In this document: positions 61,243 to 64,000 of the stretch, piece by piece | Numbering within the stretch: the first letter of the stretch is position 1 | Layout: each line of letters opens with the position of its first letter | DNA from: an uncultured Tissierellia bacterium | GTDB lineage: Bacteria; Bacillota; Clostridia; Tissierellales; Peptoniphilaceae | DNA length: 64,000 nt | Direction: 5' to 3' | Assembly: GCA_902488465.1 (NCBI GenBank) | Contig: CABTWE010000002.1 | Location: 1-64,000, forward strand | Translations under genes and position numbers: made by a program | The notes under the pieces: generated by a model | What the model was told of the DNA's origin: nothing | What the model saw: the letters and a program-made list of their open reading frames with translations, nothing else | Databases searched by the model: none

Positions 61243-61271
61243 ATTATACCCTATTCTGCGATTTAATTCAA
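61243..61271 (-). promoter_or_regulatory. Promoter of the gcv operon
   Basis: On the minus strand TTGAAT (61271-61266), a 17-bp spacer and TATAAT (61248-61243). The roughly 70-nt leader contains AGCCC and GGGCT that can pair, but no recognised riboswitch. Confidence 0.8.
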
Positions 61272-61315
61272 CATAAAACTAAAAATAATCTCCCGTTCTT
61301 AGAATTAAAATCATC

Positions 61316-61350
61316 AAAAAAAGCTCACCGTTAAATCGGCAAGCTTTATT
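61316..61350 (-). terminator. Terminator of the second folT gene
   Basis: On the minus strand AAAGCTTGCCG pairs with CGGTGAGCTTT and runs into TTTTT. Confidence 0.88.
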
Positions 61351-61361
61351 TTTTAATTACT

Positions 61362-61895
61362 CTAAAAAGTTCCGTCATCACTTAAACTGAACTTAATGAA
61401 CCTTCTCATGAGAATTTCCAGTATTATTCCTACAACAACAGCTTCAATTACAACTTTTGTTGCACGTCCGACGACAAGAGTTGTAAACGGTGTTCCATAA
61501 AGACCGTTTAACCAATAGCTGTTAAGAATTAAATGGACAATACCATAAACCGCAACAATCGACAAAATGATTGTTAGATCGAGATTCTTTTTCTTCTTCA
61601 GAAAATAGCATGCGATAAGTCCCGGAATAAGTCCTGTCAAAAGTGAACTCATTGTGAAACCCAGGTGAAATTGTCCGCCGGCGTTTATCATAAAACCGAT
61701 CAAATCTGCGCTAAGTCCTGAGATTGCTCCCAATAGCGGACCGAACGCAATACCGACCATCAAAATCGGAAGCGGTCCTATACCGATTCTCATTGATTCG
61801 GTCAGTTGCACTGAAAATAAACGTGTCAAGATGACAGAAAGTGCAGTCAAAATACCTGCCATAACTAATTGCTTGGTAGTAATTTTCTTATTCAT
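61362..61895 (-). CDS. folT: Folate-specific ECF transporter S component
   Basis: Membrane protein of 177 residues with about five or six membrane segments, a normal FolT length. LVMAGILTALSVILTRLFSVQL begins it. ESMRIGIGPLPILMVGIAFGPLLGAISGLSADLIGF is the core conserved with the longer copy at 17146 (parts at about residues 33-68), and NSYWLNGLYGTPF is a typical later loop. Folate specificity is supported by its own THF riboswitch and by a folC gene divergent to it. It needs the shared ECF ATPases encoded elsewhere. Confidence 0.92.
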   Translation of the reverse strand: MNKKITTKQLVMAGILTALSVILTRLFSVQLTESMRIGIGPLPILMVGIAFGPLLGAISGLSADLIGFMINAGGQFHLGFTMSSLLTGLIPGLIACYFLKKKKNLDLTIILSIVAVYGIVHLILNSYWLNGLYGTPFTTLVVGRATKVVIEAVVVGIILEILMRRFIKFSLSDDGTF

Positions 61896-61937
61896 TTGTT
61901 TCCCCTTAAAAAATATTTCAAAGTGGGCTCAGGGTAA

Positions 61938-62034
61938 TACCCAAAGCGGTTGCGATAAAGAACCGCAGTCAAATGACCTTCGTTTAAGCTCGACAACCCA
62001 TAGCTTAACACTTTACGCTCTTTACCTACTCTGA
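61938..62034 (-). ncRNA. Second tetrahydrofolate (THF) riboswitch aptamer
   Basis: On the minus strand the THF core reads AGTAGG, GAGCGTAAAGTG, GGGTTGTCG, ACGAAGG, TGCGGTTCTTTA and CGCAACCGCTT. TAAAGA pairs with TCTTTA, TTAAGC with GCTTAA, and the pseudoknot is GGGTTG with CAACC. Compared with the copy at 17008 the pseudoknot pairs have changed on both strands, which is strong support. The folT ribosome site AAGGGG lies about 40 nt downstream of the aptamer. Confidence 0.93.
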
Positions 62035-62070
62035 TATTTGTATTATAATATAATTCAAAAGAAATTGCAA
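62021..62070. promoter_or_regulatory. Divergent overlapping promoters sharing a palindromic -10
   Basis: TATTATAATA (62041-62050) reads as TATAAT on both strands. Minus (folT): TTGCAA (62070-62065), 17 bp, TATAAT (62047-62042). Plus (folC): TTTACC (62021-62026), 17 bp, TATAAT (62044-62049). The folC -35 overlaps the start of the THF aptamer. Confidence 0.65.
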
Positions 62071-62080
62071 TGGAGGAACT

Positions 62081-63355
62081 ATGAAAAATTTTGAAAAATA
62101 TATCGATTGGATGTATAAACGCGATGAAAAAAAGGGAGAACATACCCTTAAAAATATACAAAAACTGCTCGAGGCTTTTGATAATCCGCAAGATAAAATA
62201 AAAGTTATTCACGTCGCCGGTACAAATGGAAAAGGAAGCACATGTAACTTTCTTTCGAATACCCTTTCAAAAACATCGAAAGTAGGACTTTTTATTTCAC
62301 CGTTTATGGAATGCATGACAGAATCAATCACGATAAACGGTGTGAAGATTTCCGAAGAAGACTTTGTAAAATACATCGAAATGTTTAAGCCCGTGCTTGA
62401 AAAGCTCGACGCCGAAGGGTACAAAAACACATATTTCGAAGTTTTAACCGCAATTATGTACAAATATTTTTACGATCAAAAAGTAGACGTTGCAGTTGTT
62501 GAAGTCGGCATGGGTGGAACTTTGGACTCGACAAATATCGTAAAAAAACCGATTGCATCAGTAATTGTTACAATTTCTATGGACCACGTGGGAATTCTTG
62601 GAAACACAATCGAAGAAATCGCAATGAACAAAGCGGGAATAATAAAAGAAGGTGCGCCTGTTTTTCTTTATCCGAAAGACGAACACCTATACAAATTGTT
62701 TAAAGACGTTGCCGACTCGAAACACGCTCCACTCTATACTTTCAGTAAAGACGAAGTGAAAGTGCTCGAAACAAGTGACCACGAAAATGATTTTGACTTC
62801 AGAAACTACAAAAATATGCGCACAAGTCTTGTGGGTGTTCACCAATTTTACAACGCATCGCTTGCAATAATGGTGCTCGATTACTTCAAAGAAATGTTTA
62901 ATATGAATGAAGAAATTATTAAAGAGGGGATTTTCACGAGCCATAACACCGGAAGGCTTGAGCTTATTTCAAAGTCGCCTAAAATTCTGGTCGACGGCTC
63001 ACACAACAAAGAAGCGATGGATGCGCTTGTGGCCTCTTTAAAAGTCTTCAAATATAATCACCTAATTTTGGTCTTCAGCATTTTGAAAGACAAAGACTAC
63101 GAATACGCTATAAAAGAGCTTTCAAAAATCACAGACAAATTTATCATAACCACAATCGACAATCCGGAGCGTGCTTTCAAGCTCTACGATTTGGAAAAAG
63201 AAGTGAAAAAAGTTCGAAATGACGTTGTCGCAATCGCCGACAGAGTCGAAGCTATAAACTATGCGACGACAATTGCCGAAGCGGACGATTTGATCCTCGT
63301 CTGCGGCTCGCTATATCTCGTAAGAGATGTTATAAAATTTGTAAAAAATAAATAA
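62081..63355 (+). CDS. folC: Folylpolyglutamate/dihydrofolate synthase, second paralog
   Basis: Protein of 424 residues. FEKYIDWMYKRDEKKGEHTLKN-type opening (about 4-25), P-loop VAGTNGKGSTCNFL (about 45-58), LFISPFMECMTESITING, VVEVGMGGTLDSTNIV, ISMDHVGILGNTIEEIA and the C-terminal ILVDGSHNKEAMDALV define FolC. It differs clearly from the copy at 41154, so this is not a recent duplication. It is divergent from the riboswitch-controlled folT, with TGGAGG before the ATG. A role in retaining imported folate by polyglutamylation is the natural reading. Confidence 0.93.
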   Translation: MKNFEKYIDWMYKRDEKKGEHTLKNIQKLLEAFDNPQDKIKVIHVAGTNGKGSTCNFLSNTLSKTSKVGLFISPFMECMTESITINGVKISEEDFVKYIEMFKPVLEKLDAEGYKNTYFEVLTAIMYKYFYDQKVDVAVVEVGMGGTLDSTNIVKKPIASVIVTISMDHVGILGNTIEEIAMNKAGIIKEGAPVFLYPKDEHLYKLFKDVADSKHAPLYTFSKDEVKVLETSDHENDFDFRNYKNMRTSLVGVHQFYNASLAIMVLDYFKEMFNMNEEIIKEGIFTSHNTGRLELISKSPKILVDGSHNKEAMDALVASLKVFKYNHLILVFSILKDKDYEYAIKELSKITDKFIITTIDNPERAFKLYDLEKEVKKVRNDVVAIADRVEAINYATTIAEADDLILVCGSLYLVRDVIKFVKNK

Positions 63356-63361
63356 TTAAAG

Positions 63362-63404
63362 AAAAAACATCGATGGAAGCATAAAGTTTTGTCGATGTTT
63401 TTCT
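63362..63404. terminator. Bidirectional terminator
   Basis: AAACATCGA pairs with TCGATGTTT, with A-run on the left and T-run on the right, between convergent folC and ABC genes. Confidence 0.85.
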
Positions 63405-63411
63405 ATACATA

Positions 63412-64000
63412 TTAAAAATTCTTTTTATCGTTTTTTGTCACGTCAACAGTTTTATTTTTAACCTCAACTATATAGTTGCAGTAATTCATTATGTCGTTGT
63501 TGTGGCTTATAATAAAGATAATCTTGTCCTTGTTGTTTTCTAAAACTGCAGTCATAATTTCTGTTTCGGTTTCCTTGTCGAGTGAACTTGTAGGCTCGTC
63601 CAAAATTACAATCTGTGCATTCTCAACGAAATATCTGGAAAGTGCAATTCTTTGTTTATCACCGCCGGATAAATTTGCTCCGTTTTCAATAATCATCTCG
63701 TCCAAATTGTTGAACTTGGATAAAAATTTCAAATTTTCATAAACACTTTTTTGAACCGGCTTTCTTCCGAAATTCAAATTGTTGTAAATTGTGTCGGAAA
63801 TAATCGGTGTATTTTGCGAATAATAAGAAATGTTTTTCAAATATTCTTCATTCTTTATTTTTTCAATCGGAATGTCGTTTATATAAATACCCTTGACGCT
63901 TCTGAATTTCGGAATCAATTTTACAAGTGTACTCTTACCCGTACCGCTTTCACCCTTTATTCCGACAATATCGCCTTTTTTAAAACTCATATGAACATTG
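63412..64000 (-). CDS. ABC transporter ATPase domain, C-terminal part (5' end outside window)
   Basis: The frame is open to the right edge (residues NVHMSFKKGD at the edge), so the true start is outside and the Met at 63990 is internal. Visible motifs: Walker A GESGTGKST, signature LSGGDKQR, Walker B IVILDEPTSSLD, switch His in IISHNNDI. The sequence just before Walker A is the usual beta-strand of a fused permease-ATPase exporter, so a membrane domain probably precedes it. The closest relative in the window is the single exporter at 28456. Confidence 0.88.
   Translation of the reverse strand, partial: NVHMSFKKGDIVGIKGESGTGKSTLVKLIPKFRSVKGIYINDIPIEKIKNEEYLKNISYYSQNTPIISDTIYNNLNFGRKPVQKSVYENLKFLSKFNNLDEMIIENGANLSGGDKQRIALSRYFVENAQIVILDEPTSSLDKETETEIMTAVLENNKDKIIFIISHNNDIMNYCNYIVEVKNKTVDVTKNDKKNF

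Noticed and set aside
61165..61361. Possible glycine riboswitch upstream of gcvT
   Set aside because: The leader is only about 70 nt after the promoter and none of the glycine-aptamer motifs is present.
61892..62212. Minus-strand frame of 106 codons across the folT leader
   Set aside because: It covers the THF riboswitch and the antisense of folC, and has no recognisable protein features. The RNA structure explains the sequence.
1..64000. tRNA, rRNA, transposase, phage or integrase genes
   Set aside because: I looked in all intergenic gaps and at all strong reading frames and saw none. Most gaps are under 250 nt and are explained by promoters, leaders and terminators.

Overview
The window looks like chromosome of a low-GC, anaerobic, Gram-positive Firmicute. 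A Tissierellia/Peptoniphilaceae-type coccus is my best guess, and this is inferred rather than proven. The support is AT-rich sequence with strong GGAGG-type ribosome sites, the tilS-hpt-ftsH cluster, a type III pantothenate kinase, ECF-type vitamin transporter S components, tetrahydrofolate (THF) and ykkC-class riboswitches, split glycine decarboxylase subunits (gcvPA/gcvPB) and many lipoproteins. I see no rRNA, tRNA, CRISPR array, phage, insertion sequence or integrase.

Layout. 1-9.5 kb (minus strand): lysS (cut by the edge), greA, dusB, coaX, a pantothenate-type ECF S component, ftsH, hpt, tilS (probably leaderless) and rarA. 9.7-12.5 kb (plus): a DUF2089 zinc-ribbon gene followed by two LiaX/YvlB-like envelope proteins. 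12.6-16.8 kb (minus): ftsE-ftsX-LytM hydrolase-S41 protease-ydbC, a septal wall hydrolysis operon. 17-19.6 kb (plus): a THF riboswitch with a long FolT-type transporter, an unknown gene and a SurA-like lipoprotein. 19.7-24.2 kb: mostly minus-strand envelope, lipid and regulatory genes. 24.5-30 kb (plus): a BmrCD-like heterodimeric ABC exporter and a third ABC half-transporter. 30-38 kb (minus): a membrane gene, an AI-2E family permease, then a six-gene run hemA-C-D-B-L plus a GNAT gene, preceded by a YbhN-like membrane protein. 38.3-46.1 kb (plus): an M18 aminopeptidase, a lipoprotein, yitT-folC and a coupled pair of ABC exporters. 46.2-54.7 kb (minus): an ABC-F protein and a purEFMNH-purine permease operon under a ykkC/PRPP-type riboswitch. 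54.7-62 kb (minus): a stalk-domain protein, a second yitT, gcvT-H-PA-PB and a second THF riboswitch with folT. 62-64 kb: a second folC and the end of another ABC exporter.

How the genes fit together. The dominant metabolic theme is one-carbon and purine metabolism. Two riboswitch-controlled folate importers and two FolC enzymes would capture and polyglutamylate folate. The glycine cleavage system loads THF with one-carbon units. PurN and PurH spend formyl-THF, and the permease and Hpt salvage bases. The heme genes carry glutamyl-tRNA to uroporphyrinogen III only, so the end product (siroheme, cobamide or heme) must be decided by genes elsewhere. The second theme is the envelope: FtsEX hydrolysis, LiaX-like proteins, lipoproteins and six ABC exporter half-molecules.

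Most notable signals. (i) Two ABC-exporter promoters carry simple-sequence repeats, (AT)10 and G8, exactly in the spacer between -35 and -10, which suggests phase-variable expression. (ii) PurF starts Met-Ser where the catalytic cysteine belongs. (iii) Two THF riboswitches show compensatory changes in the same pseudoknot, one of them inside a compact divergent promoter region. (iv) Both yitT paralogs sit in one-carbon loci behind leader hairpins in which two 5' arms compete for one 3' arm.
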